From CAVSUZ01 sp963791885 (lineage in GTDB: Bacteria > Pseudomonadota > Alphaproteobacteria > Acetobacterales > Acetobacteraceae), in assembly GCA_963791885.1 (NCBI GenBank), contig CAWBUL010000006.1, positions 1,798,001 through 1,862,000 on the forward strand: 64,000 nt of DNA, read 5' to 3'. Under the pieces are notes generated by a model. It ran no database searches, was not told where the DNA came from, and worked only from the letters and a program-made list of their open reading frames with translations. Made by a program: the position numbers and the translations under genes. Shown one piece after another: positions 45,301 through 54,187 of this stretch (positions within the stretch are counted from its first letter, which is position 1; each line of letters starts with the position of its first letter).

Positions 45301-45621
45301 CGCGTCGATCAGCACCGCGCGCAGCCCATTCAGTTCGCCCACCAGAACTTGGGTTCCGTCCATCGAGATCGCGGCGATCCCGGAAAGACCGGTATTCACC
45401 GTTCCCTGCAGCGACGGTGTGGCCGGAACCGAAATATCGCAGATGCGGACAATGCTGCCGTTGAAATCGCCGATCGCGGCGAGGCTGCCGGACGCATCGA
45501 CCATGCAACCGCCGCCCAGGGCGGGATTGATGGTGACGTTGGTGGGGCTGGCCGGATTGGTGAAATCCGCGACTGCAAAGCTGAAATCGTTGTTCGAGCC
45601 CGCGACGACGACGTCCACCAT
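42358..45621 (-). CDS. Large VWA protein with beta-propeller-like and three ASH-type Ig domains
   Basis: A 1087-residue protein. Residues 1-315 are repeats of about 45 residues with SGTxVAAA and FANPASPT, like LVIVD or propeller blades. About 320-425, 420-530 and 525-640 are three Ig-like ASH/HYDIN-type domains, each ending in LTGTG or similar. A von Willebrand A domain starts near residue 645 with ELVLDRSGSMA, a MIDAS D-x-S-x-S, and later VFTDG. The last 230 residues are beta-rich, with GPGATIGPK and a basic end. No signal peptide or membrane anchor is seen, so location is unclear. Function not recognised. It is divergent from the rpsL operon. Confidence 0.78.
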   Translation of the reverse strand: MVDVVVAGSNNDFSFAVADFTNPASPTNVTINPALGGGCMVDASGSLAAIGDFNGSIVRICDISVPATPSLQGTVNTGLSGIAAISMDGTQVLVGELNGLRAVLIDASDPANPTVISTINTGISSIGSVGLSGTKAVAAGPNDGAFAVINYTNPASPSVTKFSSGTGGVFFDNVTVDIDSGNAAVGDNGSGAVHFFDVSSGTAVHLGSQNTIQSGVFSVSISGTTVAAASSNNVAISLVSFANPASPTETDLNTTGLIGGANVKLKGNRLIAGDILGTDVAEFSVAGTTATLLGKVNTTLASIATVGFTSFAATPPVAHISASVPNLAFGAVHVGVGKALPITFSNTGTAPLTITNLHATTAQYVPVPGGNHTVAPGGNLPVNVTFTPTASQPYPSTLAMGTNDPANATFTIPLTGTGGLPNLVAPGPISFGNVAVCLSQVLNATVGNTGPVDLNLTQIAASGAGFSESSGTTLTVPAGGSGNIHVTFAPGATGPANGTLMFKSDDPAHANVSVALSGTGTPEPPPAIAVSPTSINFGAVPLQYFIGIAVNVSNTGPCEMLNATLTVAGADFVLTTGNPTTVPVNNVPLNAAVAPGTSQSFTVVFAPAAAGTANGTLTITSNDPANPSISVPLTGNGVPVSPAAIELVLDRSGSMATAVSGGTRMTALQSAVGMFADLVIPSTGFEMGSVQFDSAFAVLTPRAVFDTTQQAAIKAGANTLTPRNLTSIGGGLNLGQQQLQPSTLPRKVAIVFTDGYQNSPPDIPSVEPGVLAAGTEVYAVGLGDPAYLSVADLSELAASSNGKFFQTTDALVLRKQFVEILADAFRQNMAADPIITLNQGQHLDVPVEITQCEGRISFVLLWEDMAAQVQLTIRAPDGTVFTPSAAASNRLVRYVQRPGYRFYQIALPPGPGATIGPKQIGQWTMRIDPTFIPGGTTRASTNVMVDSALQMTATITANRIIDPMQVHTQIYEHGTMVRNAKVTVRLTAPVQSLSQIVTPLVHQRALAADHHHIPPKLQILTKTHTTEHVAKFNEREYLLHVPAPGKDGVYHVQVNATGQACGGVFERYWSGSVYIGRGDKTRSARVR

Positions 45622-45731
45622 CCGCTTCTCTCCGCTATTTTGCCGTAAGGTAATTCAACCTCGCGAAATGTAACAGCAAAAAGCTCGGGTGGTGGAAATC
45701 CCCCAGCGGGATCGCCCCAGCGGACAGCCGC

Positions 45732-45760
45732 TTGACGTACCCGGGGGGCGCCACTAGGTT
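45732..45760 (+). promoter_or_regulatory. Probable promoter of the rpsL-rpsG-tuf operon
   Basis: CTTGACG with TTGACG at 45732-45737, a 17-base spacer and TAGGTT at 45755-45760. The -35 matches well and the -10 partly. It would give a leader of about 240 bases before rpsL. No other good candidate is seen in 45622-46002. Confidence 0.45.
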
Positions 45761-45887
45761 CCGCGCCCTCGACCGGTCCCGCGGCTATCTCGGGCGGTTG
45801 TCGATATCGCAGGCAAGCACGCAGGCGGCGCCGTCCCGGCGTAAGACCGGGGCTCAGGCCGAAGGCAGGCTTTCAACCCGCAACCGT

Positions 45888-45932
45888 GGGGTCAGCCCCA
45901 TGCGCGCGGGTTTTGCCCGTGGGGGAAAACCC
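45888..45932 (+). promoter_or_regulatory. Hairpins in the rpsL leader
   Basis: Two short stems lie in the untranslated leader: GGGG-TCAG-CCCC at 45888-45899, and GGGTTTT at 45908-45914 with AAAACCC at 45926-45932. They could take part in attenuation or autogenous control of the str operon, but no known motif is recognised. The rest of 45622-46002 holds no gene that I can support. Confidence 0.3.
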
Positions 45933-46002
45933 TTGGGGGGCAAACTGTGGCGGCAACCCCGAATGGCTCGGTTCGGCCGAGACGGTTTCGACGAGAGGGT
46001 GC

Positions 46003-46374
<372 letters not shown>

Positions 46375-46386
46375 GGGGGCGGGGGA

Positions 46387-46863
46387 ATGTCGCGTCGCCA
46401 TCGCGCGGTCAAACGGGAGATCCTGCCGGACGCCAAGTTCGGCGATATCGTGATTTCGCGCTTCATGAATGCCCTGATGTACGACGGGAAGAAATCCGTC
46501 GCAGAGGGGATCGTCTATTCGGCCCTGGACGTGATGCGCCGGCGAGGTGGTGCCCAGGCCGACCCCGTCCGCATGTTCCACGAGGCGATGGATAACGTGA
46601 AGCCTGCCGTCGAAGTCCGCTCCCGCCGCGTGGGCGGTGCGACCTATCAGGTGCCGGTGGAGGTGCGGGCGGAGCGCCGGCAGGCGCTGGCGATCCGCTG
46701 GATCATCGAGGCGGCGCGCAAGCGCGGCGAGCATACGATGGAAGACCGGCTGTCGAACGAACTGCTGGACGCGGTGAATAATCGCGGAGCAGCCGTGAAG
46801 AAGCGTGAGGATACCCACCGGATGGCGGAGGCGAACAAGGCCTTCAGCCACTACCGCTGGTAA
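46387..46863 (+). CDS. rpsG: 30S ribosomal protein S7
   Basis: A 158-residue S7, which nucleates assembly of the 3' domain of 16S rRNA and is the usual translational repressor of the str operon. MSRRHRAVKREILPDAKFGD and NVKPAVEVRSRRVGGATYQV are typical. A GGGGG run precedes the ATG, 12 bp after rpsL. In nearly all bacteria with this operon fusA follows; here tuf follows after 39 bp. Confidence 0.97.
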   Translation: MSRRHRAVKREILPDAKFGDIVISRFMNALMYDGKKSVAEGIVYSALDVMRRRGGAQADPVRMFHEAMDNVKPAVEVRSRRVGGATYQVPVEVRAERRQALAIRWIIEAARKRGEHTMEDRLSNELLDAVNNRGAAVKKREDTHRMAEANKAFSHYRW

Positions 46864-46902
46864 CAACCTGAACTAACGACCAAGGTCCACGGAGACAGAG
46901 TT

Positions 46903-48093
<1,191 letters not shown>

Positions 48094-48133
48094 AGAGTCG
48101 AGTAAAGAGAAGAATGCGGGCCGGCGCTCCGGC

Positions 48134-48239
48134 GGAGCGAGATCGCGCGAGGCGGATACGTCAAAGCGCGTGAATCTCGCTCCCAAACAGGAACGAGATC
48201 GCGCAAGGCGGATACGTCAGAGCGCGTGAATCTCGCTCC
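48134..48239. repeat. Two hairpin repeats between tuf and rpsJ
   Basis: Two 50-base units, 48134-48183 and 48190-48239, at a spacing of 56 bases. Each has outer arms GGAGCGAGAT and ATCTCGCTCC enclosing a weaker inner stem (CGCGC with GCGCG) and the loop text GGATACGTCA. The second unit has one arm change (GGAACGAGAT) that weakens a pair. They fill most of the 190-bp tuf-rpsJ gap and could act as a processing or partial termination signal. Confidence 0.88.
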
Positions 48240-48283
48240 CAAACAGGAGCGCCGGTTTCGTTTGTTGAACGAGAATTGGGACG

Positions 48284-48592
48284 ATGGACAACCAGAACAT
48301 CCGCATTCGCCTGAAGGCGTACGATCACCGCGTGCTGGACAACAGCACGAAGGAGATCGTGAACACGGCCAAGCGCACAGGCGCGCGGGTGCGTGGACCG
48401 ATCCCGCTGCCCACGCATATCGAGCGGTTTACCGTGAACCGCTCGCCGCACGTGGATAAAAAAAGCCGCGAGCAGTTCGAGATCCGGACCCATCGCCGGC
48501 TGCTGGATATCGTGGAGCCCACCCCGCAAACGGTGGATGCACTCATGAAGCTCGACCTCGCCGCTGGCGTGGACGTCGAGATCAAGATCTGA
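48284..48592 (+). CDS. rpsJ: 30S ribosomal protein S10
   Basis: A 102-residue S10 (also NusE in antitermination). NIRIRLKAYDHRVLDNS at the start and GPIPLPTHIERFTVNRSPHV in the middle are diagnostic. First gene of the S10 operon. It lies 191 bp after tuf, the largest gap in the translation block, and that gap contains two hairpin repeats, so a separate promoter or processing site upstream is likely. Confidence 0.97.
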   Translation: MDNQNIRIRLKAYDHRVLDNSTKEIVNTAKRTGARVRGPIPLPTHIERFTVNRSPHVDKKSREQFEIRTHRRLLDIVEPTPQTVDALMKLDLAAGVDVEIKI

Positions 48593-48602
48593 GGGAACGC
48601 CC

Positions 48603-49298
48603 GTGGCAACCGCGATGCGAACCGGATTATTGGCCAAGAAGGTCGGGATGACCCGGATCTTCCGTGACGACGGCACGCATGTGCCGGTGACGGTTCTGCA
48701 CTTGGATAATGTGCAGGTCGTGGCGGCACGAACCGAGGAAAAGAACGGCTACACCGCCGTGCAGCTCGGCTGGGGTCAGGCGAAGGTGAAGAACGTCTCC
48801 AAGCCCAATCGCGGGCACTTCGCCAAACAGAAGGTCGAGCCGAAGGCGAAACTGGTGGAGTTCCGTGTTGCCGCCGATGCGGTGCTGGAGCCGGGTGCGA
48901 CGCTGACGGCAGCGCACTTCATGGCCGGCCAGCGTGTCGATGTGTGCGGCATCACCAAGGGCAAGGGATTTGCCGGCGGCATGAAGCGCTGGAACTTCGC
49001 CGGCCTGGAAGCATCCCACGGCGTGTCCATCAGCCACCGCTCGCTGGGCTCCACCGGTAACCGCCAGGATCCAGGCAAGACCTTCAAGAACAAAAAGATG
49101 GCCGGCCATCTGGGACAGGAGCGTGTGACCACGCTCAATCTGGAAGTCGCCGCGGTCGATGCGGAGAAGGGACTTATCATGCTGCGCGGCGCGGTGCCGG
49201 GTGCGAAGGGCGGTTTCGTTCTGGTGCGCGACGCGGTGAAGCGCGCGCGTCCGGCCGATGCGCCCTATCCGGCGGCTTTGGCGCAGGCGGGCGGCTGA
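48603..49298 (+). CDS. rplC: 50S ribosomal protein L3
   Basis: A 231-residue L3 from GTG 48603, placed about six bases after GAGGGA; an ATG at 48615 (MRTGLLAKKVG) is the start by comparison with most L3 proteins but has no good RBS. GKGFAGGMKRWNFAG and SHGVSISHRSLGSTG, with DPGKTFKNKKMAGH, are the conserved loop reaching the peptidyl transferase centre. Second gene of the S10 operon. Confidence 0.96.
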   Translation: MATAMRTGLLAKKVGMTRIFRDDGTHVPVTVLHLDNVQVVAARTEEKNGYTAVQLGWGQAKVKNVSKPNRGHFAKQKVEPKAKLVEFRVAADAVLEPGATLTAAHFMAGQRVDVCGITKGKGFAGGMKRWNFAGLEASHGVSISHRSLGSTGNRQDPGKTFKNKKMAGHLGQERVTTLNLEVAAVDAEKGLIMLRGAVPGAKGGFVLVRDAVKRARPADAPYPAALAQAGG

Positions 49299-49308
49299 GG
49301 ACACGGCA

Positions 49309-49992
49309 ATGCAAGTCGCGATTCGAACGCTAGACAATACCGAGGCAGGCACGGCTGAGCTGCCGGACGAATTCTTCGCCGCCTCACCGCGCGCCGACAT
49401 CATGGCGCAAGTGATCCATTGGCAGCTCGCAAAGCGCCGGGCCGGAACGCACAAGGCGAAGGGGCTTTCGGAAGTGCAGGGCACGACCAAAAAGCCGTAT
49501 CGTCAGAAAGGCACCGGCAATGCCCGCCAGGGTAGCCTGCGCGCACCGCAATTCCGCACGGGCGGCGTGGTGCACGGGCCGGTGGTGCGCAGCCACGAAT
49601 ACAGCCTGAACAAGAAGGTGCGGCGCCTGGGGCTGATCTCGGCGCTGTCGCAGAAGCAGGCCGATGGCAAGCTGGTCGTGCTGGAAGCCACCGGCGATGG
49701 TGTGACAAAGACCAAGGAACTGGCGCGCAAGCTGAAAGCGCTCGGCTGGGCTTCGGCGCTGATCGTGGACGGCTCGGTGGATGCGGGCTTTCTTCGTGTC
49801 AGCCGTAACATCCCTGGCGTGGCGGTGCTGCCGACAGTTGGTGCGAATGTCTATGACATCCTGCGCCACGACGTGCTGGCGATCACCACTGCCGGTGTGG
49901 AAGGCCTGACGAAGCGGCTGCGCGGCGAGACCAGGGCAGCGGAACCGGAGAACGCGGCTGAAGGGAGCGCGGCTCAAGGGGATCAAGCATGA
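49309..49992 (+). CDS. rplD: 50S ribosomal protein L4
   Basis: A 227-residue L4, an exit-tunnel protein and in many bacteria the repressor of its own S10 operon. KAKGLSEVQGTTKKPYRQKG and GNARQGSLRAPQFRTGG form the tunnel loop. ATG 49309 begins 10 bases after rplC; an upstream frame start has no homology. The C-terminus has an extra Ala/Glu-rich tail of about 20 residues. It overlaps rplW by four bases. Confidence 0.96.
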   Translation: MQVAIRTLDNTEAGTAELPDEFFAASPRADIMAQVIHWQLAKRRAGTHKAKGLSEVQGTTKKPYRQKGTGNARQGSLRAPQFRTGGVVHGPVVRSHEYSLNKKVRRLGLISALSQKQADGKLVVLEATGDGVTKTKELARKLKALGWASALIVDGSVDAGFLRVSRNIPGVAVLPTVGANVYDILRHDVLAITTAGVEGLTKRLRGETRAAEPENAAEGSAAQGDQA

Positions 49993-50321
49993 GCGAGACG
50001 GAAGCCAAACCGCGCCGGCCGCTGCTGTCGCGCGAGATGATGTATCAGATCATCAAGGATCCGGTGATCACCGAGAAGTCCACGCGTCTGTCCGAACATG
50101 GGCAGTACGTGTTTCGTGTCTCGCTGGATGCGAGCAAGCCGGAGATCAGGGAAGCGATCGAGACACTGTTCAAGGTGCAGGTCGTGGACGTGAACACGCT
50201 TGTGCAGAAGGGCAAGACGAAACGCTTTCGCGGACGTCCTGGCCGCCGGTCTGATGTGAAGAAGGCGTTCGTGAAGCTGGCGCCTGGTCAGCAGATCGAT
50301 TTTACCACCGGGTTGTCGTGA
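49989..50321 (+). CDS. rplW: 50S ribosomal protein L23
   Basis: A 110-residue L23, which lies at the tunnel exit and docks trigger factor and SRP. IIKDPVITEKSTRLSEHGQY and FKVQVVDVNTLVQKGKTKRF are conserved. It starts within the rplD stop (ATGA), so the two are coupled. Confidence 0.96.
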   Translation: MSETEAKPRRPLLSREMMYQIIKDPVITEKSTRLSEHGQYVFRVSLDASKPEIREAIETLFKVQVVDVNTLVQKGKTKRFRGRPGRRSDVKKAFVKLAPGQQIDFTTGLS

Positions 50322-50331
50322 GGCGCATGCG

Positions 50332-51162
50332 ATGCCGTTGAGAAATTTCAATCCGGTCACGCCCAGCCTTCGCGGCACGGTGCTGATCGATCGGTCCGAG
50401 CTGTGGAAGGGCAAGCCGGTCAAGAAGCTGACGGAGGGGAAGGTCAGCTCGGGCGGGCGCAACAACCACGGGCATATCACCTCGCGCTTCCGCGGCGGCG
50501 GGCATAAGCAGGCCTATCGCTACGTCGATTTCAAGCGGCGCAAGTTCAGCGTGCCGGGCACGATCGAGCGGCTGGAATATGACCCGAATCGCACGGCGTT
50601 CATTGCGCTGGTGAAGTATGCGGACGGCGAGCTGTCCTACATCATCGCGCCGCAGCGGCTGAAGGCCGGAGACACGGTGGTGTCCGGCCCGCGCGCTGAC
50701 ATCAAGCCGGGCAATGCGATGCCGCTCGCCGCGATCCCCGTCGGGACCATCGTCCACAACGTGGAGATGAAGCCCGGCGCGGGCGGGAAGATCGCGCGCT
50801 CGGCCGGCACGTACGTGCAGCTCGTCGGCAAGGATGCCGGCAACGCGCAGCTCAAGCTGATGTCGGGTGAGCTCCGTGTCGTGCGGGCGGAATGCATGGC
50901 CTCGATCGGCGCCGTATCCAACCCCGACAACATGAACCAGAAGATCGGCAAAGCCGGACGGTCGCGTTGGCTGGGCCGCATGCCGCATAACCGTGGTGTG
51001 GTGATGAACCCGGTGGATCATCCGCTGGGCGGTGGCGAGGGTCGGTCTTCCGGCGGGCGTCACCCGGTGACGCCGTGGGGCAAGCCGACCAAGGGTTACA
51101 AGACGCGATCGAACAAGCGGACGGACAAGCTGATCATCCGTCGTCGGAACAAGGGTAAGTAG
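50332..51162 (+). CDS. rplB: 50S ribosomal protein L2
   Basis: A 276-residue L2, essential for subunit joining and the peptidyl transferase centre. PVKKLTEGKVSSGGRNNHGH, RFRGGGHKQAYRYVDF and the C-terminal NPVDHPLGGGEGRSSGGRHP (with the conserved histidine) are all intact. Ten bases after rplW. Confidence 0.98.
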   Translation: MPLRNFNPVTPSLRGTVLIDRSELWKGKPVKKLTEGKVSSGGRNNHGHITSRFRGGGHKQAYRYVDFKRRKFSVPGTIERLEYDPNRTAFIALVKYADGELSYIIAPQRLKAGDTVVSGPRADIKPGNAMPLAAIPVGTIVHNVEMKPGAGGKIARSAGTYVQLVGKDAGNAQLKLMSGELRVVRAECMASIGAVSNPDNMNQKIGKAGRSRWLGRMPHNRGVVMNPVDHPLGGGEGRSSGGRHPVTPWGKPTKGYKTRSNKRTDKLIIRRRNKGK

Positions 51163-51166
51163 GGCG

Positions 51167-51445
51167 ATGGCACGTTCCGTTTGGAAAGGCCCGTTCGTGG
51201 ACGGGTATCTGCTGCAGAAGGCCGAGACGGCACGCGCGTCGGGCCGCAACGAGATCATCCGCATCTGGTCACGGCGCTCGACGATCCTGCCGCAGTTCGT
51301 CGGCCTGACCTTCGGCGTCTACAACGGCCACAAGTTCCTGCCGGTGCAGGTGAACGAGAACATGGTCGGACATAAGTTCGGAGAGTTCTCGCCCACCCGG
51401 ACCTTCACCGGCCATTCGGGCGACAAACGGGCCAGGCGGAATTAG
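51167..51445 (+). CDS. rpsS: 30S ribosomal protein S19
   Basis: A 92-residue S19 that binds the head of the small subunit next to S13. MARSVWKGPFVDGYLLQKAE and RRSTILPQFVGLTFGVYNG, then HKFGEFSPTRTFTGHSGDK are typical. Four bases after rplB; GGGCG precedes the ATG. Confidence 0.97.
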   Translation: MARSVWKGPFVDGYLLQKAETARASGRNEIIRIWSRRSTILPQFVGLTFGVYNGHKFLPVQVNENMVGHKFGEFSPTRTFTGHSGDKRARRN

Positions 51446-51463
51446 GGCAGCGGAACTGAAATC

Positions 51464-51865
51464 ATGAGCAAGCCAAGTCATCCCCGCGCCATTGCCGATA
51501 ACGAAGCCCAGGCGATTGTGAGCAACATCCGGGTGAGCCCGCGCAAGCTCAATCTGGTTGCGGCGCTTATCCGCAATCTGCCGGCAGAGCAGGCGGTTGC
51601 AACGTTGACGTTCAGCAAGCGCCGAATCGCGGGGCAGGTGAAGAAGGCGTTGGAGAGTGCGATCGCCAATGCCGAGAACAATCATCAGCTCGATGTGGAT
51701 CGGCTGGTGGTGACGCGGGCGGAAGTCGGGCGCTCCATCGTCATGCGGCGCTTTCATGCGCGCGGTCGTGGGCGCGCGGCGCGGGTGGAGAAGTGGTTCA
51801 GCCACTTGAAGATCGTGGTGGCCGAGCGCGCGCAGGAAACCGGGACAGGCGGGGAGGCCGCGTAA
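51464..51865 (+). CDS. rplV: 50S ribosomal protein L22
   Basis: A 133-residue L22, lining the exit tunnel. IRVSPRKLNLVAALIRNLP, KKALESAIANAENNHQLDVD and the tunnel hairpin RRFHARGRGRAARV are conserved. Its TAA shares a base with the ATG of rpsC. Confidence 0.96.
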   Translation: MSKPSHPRAIADNEAQAIVSNIRVSPRKLNLVAALIRNLPAEQAVATLTFSKRRIAGQVKKALESAIANAENNHQLDVDRLVVTRAEVGRSIVMRRFHARGRGRAARVEKWFSHLKIVVAERAQETGTGGEAA

Positions 51866-52542
51866 TGGGACACAAGGTCAATCCGATCGGTCTCCGGCTG
51901 GGCATCAACCGCACCTGGGATTCGCGCTGGTTCGCAGGCAACGATTATGCACCGCTGCTGCATGAGGATTTGAAGCTGCGCGACCACCTGCGCACGAAGC
52001 TGCGTGGCGCCGGCGTGTCGCGTGTGGTGATCGAGCGGCCGGCGAAGAAACCACGTGTCACGATCTATGCTGCGCGGCCAGGTGTGGTGATCGGCAAGAA
52101 GGGTCAGGACATCGAGGTTCTGAAGAAGGACCTGTCCAAGATGGCCAAGGCCGAAGTGGCGCTGAACATTGTCGAAATCCGCAAGCCGGAGATCGAAGCG
52201 CAGCTGGTGGCGGAGAACATTGCCCAGCAGTTGGAGCGCCGCGTGGCCTTCCGCCGGGCGATGAAGCGCGCGGTGCAGTCGGCCATGCGTCTGGGTGCGC
52301 AGGGCATCCGCATCAATTGCGGCGGGCGCCTCGGCGGTGCGGAAATCGCGCGGGTCGAGTGGTATCGCGAAGGCCGCGTGCCGCTGCATACGCTGCGGGC
52401 GGATATGGATTATGGCCATGCCACCGCCAAGACCACGTACGGCACGTGCGGCGTGAAGGTGTGGATCTTCAAAGGCGAGATTCTCGCGCATGATCCGCTC
52501 GCGCAAGACCGGCGCGCGGCCGAACAGGCGCCCCAACGGTAA
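51865..52542 (+). CDS. rpsC: 30S ribosomal protein S3
   Basis: A 225-residue S3 at the mRNA entry channel. MGHKVNPIGLRLGINRTWDS opens the protein, the KH domain has RPGVVIGKKGQDIE and the C-terminal domain GIRINCGGRLGGAEIAR and YGTCGVKVWIFKGE. Its start overlaps the rplV stop (TAATG). Confidence 0.97.
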   Translation: MGHKVNPIGLRLGINRTWDSRWFAGNDYAPLLHEDLKLRDHLRTKLRGAGVSRVVIERPAKKPRVTIYAARPGVVIGKKGQDIEVLKKDLSKMAKAEVALNIVEIRKPEIEAQLVAENIAQQLERRVAFRRAMKRAVQSAMRLGAQGIRINCGGRLGGAEIARVEWYREGRVPLHTLRADMDYGHATAKTTYGTCGVKVWIFKGEILAHDPLAQDRRAAEQAPQR

Positions 52543-52560
52543 ATGAATCGGTAATAGACG

Positions 52561-52977
52561 ATGCTACAACCTAAACGGACGAAATTCCGCAAGGCGCATA
52601 AGGGCCGCATCCACGGCCTCTCGAAGGCTGGCACGCAGCTCAATTTCGGCACCTACGGGCTGAAAGCGTTGGAGCCGGAGCGCATCACGGCGCGCCAGAT
52701 TGAGGCGGCGCGACGCGCCATTACGCGCGCGATGAAGCGCACGGGGCGCGTCTGGATCCGCATCTTCCCCGACGTGCCGGTGTCCAAGAAGCCCGCGGAA
52801 GTGCGCATGGGCTCGGGCAAGGGCACGCCGGAATTCTGGGTGGCGCGCGTCGCCCCAGGCCGGATCATGTTCGAACTGGATGGCGTGCCGCACGAGGTGG
52901 CCCATGACGCGCTGACCTTGGGCGCGGCGAAGCTGCCGATCCGCACCAAGATCGTCCAGCGGATGGGAGATTCGTGA
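52561..52977 (+). CDS. rplP: 50S ribosomal protein L16
   Basis: A 138-residue L16 contacting the A-site tRNA. MLQPKRTKFRKAHKGRIHG, RITARQIEAARRAITRAMKR and GRVWIRIFPDVPVSKKPAEV, then MGSGKGTPEFWVARV are conserved. Its TGA overlaps the ATG of rpmC (TGATG). Confidence 0.97.
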   Translation: MLQPKRTKFRKAHKGRIHGLSKAGTQLNFGTYGLKALEPERITARQIEAARRAITRAMKRTGRVWIRIFPDVPVSKKPAEVRMGSGKGTPEFWVARVAPGRIMFELDGVPHEVAHDALTLGAAKLPIRTKIVQRMGDS

Positions 52978-53207
52978 TGGCCAAGAATCCGCACAACACG
53001 GCGACCGACATCCGTACCAAAACACCGGACGAACTCAAGCAGATGCTGACCGATCTGCGTCGCGAGCAGTTCAACCTGCGCTTCCAGCGCGCGACGGGCC
53101 AGGCCGAGGGCACGGCGCGCATCCGCACCGCGCGGCGTGAGATCGCGCGCGTCAAGACGATTATAGCCGAGCGCACGCGCGCGGCTTCGGGCGAGAGGGC
53201 TCAATAA
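52977..53207 (+). CDS. rpmC: 50S ribosomal protein L29
   Basis: A 76-residue L29 of the tunnel exit. KTPDELKQMLTDLRREQFNL and TARIRTARREIARVKTII form the two-helix coiled coil. The ATG at 52977 overlaps the rplP stop; a GTG at 52974 is the other possible start. The tail is slightly longer than in many species. Confidence 0.94.
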   Translation: MAKNPHNTATDIRTKTPDELKQMLTDLRREQFNLRFQRATGQAEGTARIRTARREIARVKTIIAERTRAASGERAQ

Positions 53208-53497
53208 TGCCGAAGCGTGTGCTGACCGGCCGTGTCACCAGCGACAAGATGGACAAAACCGTGACGGTGCTCGTGGACCGCCGGGTGATGCATCCGATCT
53301 ACAAGAAGTTCATCCGCCGCTCGCGCAAATACGCGGCGCATGATGAGACGAATCTGTGCCACGTGGGCGATGTGGTGCGCATCGAGGAATGCCGCCCCAT
53401 CAGCAAGCGCAAGTCCTGGCTGGTGATCGAGCGCAACGGCGAGGCGCTGCGCTCGGCTCCGGCTGAGCAATCCGTGGGCGAAGGGGCGATGTCATGA
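53207..53497 (+). CDS. rpsQ: 30S ribosomal protein S17
   Basis: A 96-residue S17, a primary 16S rRNA binder with an OB fold. LTGRVTSDKMDKTVTVLVDR, HPIYKKFIRRSRKYAAHDE and DVVRIEECRPISKRKSW are the family signature. TAATG overlap with rpmC. Confidence 0.96.
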   Translation: MPKRVLTGRVTSDKMDKTVTVLVDRRVMHPIYKKFIRRSRKYAAHDETNLCHVGDVVRIEECRPISKRKSWLVIERNGEALRSAPAEQSVGEGAMS

Positions 53498-53862
53498 TCC
53501 ATCCGGAGACCAATCTCGACGTTGCGGACAATTCCGGCGCGCGCCGCGTGCAGTGCATCAAGGTTCTTGGTGGCTCCAAGCGGAAAACGGCGTCGGTCGG
53601 GGATGTCATCGTTGTCTCCGTCAAAGAGGCGATCCCCCGCGGCAAGGTGAAGAAGGGCGACGTCCACCAGGCGGTTATCGTACGCACGGCCTTTCCGGTA
53701 CGCCGGGCGGATGGCAGTGCGATCCGCTTCGACCGCAACGCCGCGGTGCTGATCAACAAACAGCAGGAACCGATCGGAACGCGCATCTTCGGCCCGGTCG
53801 TGCGCGAACTGCGCGGGCGGAAGTTCATGAAGATCATCTCGCTGGCACCGGAGGTCATCTGA
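53494..53862 (+). CDS. rplN: 50S ribosomal protein L14
   Basis: A 122-residue L14, part of intersubunit bridge B8. MIHPETNLDVADNSGARRVQ, GDVIVVSVKEAIPRGKVKKG and AVLINKQQEPIGTRIFGPV are conserved over the full length. First gene of the spc-type segment; its start overlaps rpsQ by four bases, so there is no break from the S10 segment. Confidence 0.97.
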   Translation: MIHPETNLDVADNSGARRVQCIKVLGGSKRKTASVGDVIVVSVKEAIPRGKVKKGDVHQAVIVRTAFPVRRADGSAIRFDRNAAVLINKQQEPIGTRIFGPVVRELRGRKFMKIISLAPEVI

Positions 53863-54182
53863 TGGCCGCGCGGATCCGCAAGGGCGACACGGTCGTGGTG
53901 ATCACCGGCGCCGACAAGGGAAGGCGCGGGGAGGTGCTGCGGGTGTTTCCGCGCGCCAACCGCGCCATCGTGCAGGGCGTGCACATGGTAACCAAGCATG
54001 TGAAGCAGACCGCGATGGGAAAGCCCTCCGGTCTGATCAACGAAGAGGTGAGCATTCACCTGTCAAACCTGATGCTGGTCGATCCGACCTCGGACAAGCC
54101 GACAAAGGTCGCGTTCCGCATTCAGGATGACGGGCGGAAGGTGCGCGTGGCGAAGGCCACGGGCCAGGTAATCGAGGGCTAA
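53862..54182 (+). CDS. rplX: 50S ribosomal protein L24
   Basis: A 106-residue L24, an early assembly initiator. The KOW motif is IRKGDTVVVITGADKGRRGE followed by VLRVFPRANRAIVQGVHMV. ATG 53862 overlaps the rplN stop by one base. Five bases separate it from rplE. Confidence 0.96.
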   Translation: MAARIRKGDTVVVITGADKGRRGEVLRVFPRANRAIVQGVHMVTKHVKQTAMGKPSGLINEEVSIHLSNLMLVDPTSDKPTKVAFRIQDDGRKVRVAKATGQVIEG

Positions 54183-54187
54183 GGCAC

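Noticed and set aside
44506..45648. Long plus-strand open frame (380 codons) opposite the VWA gene
   Set aside because: Arginine/aspartate-rich shadow of the VWA protein frame with no domain and no ribosome binding site.
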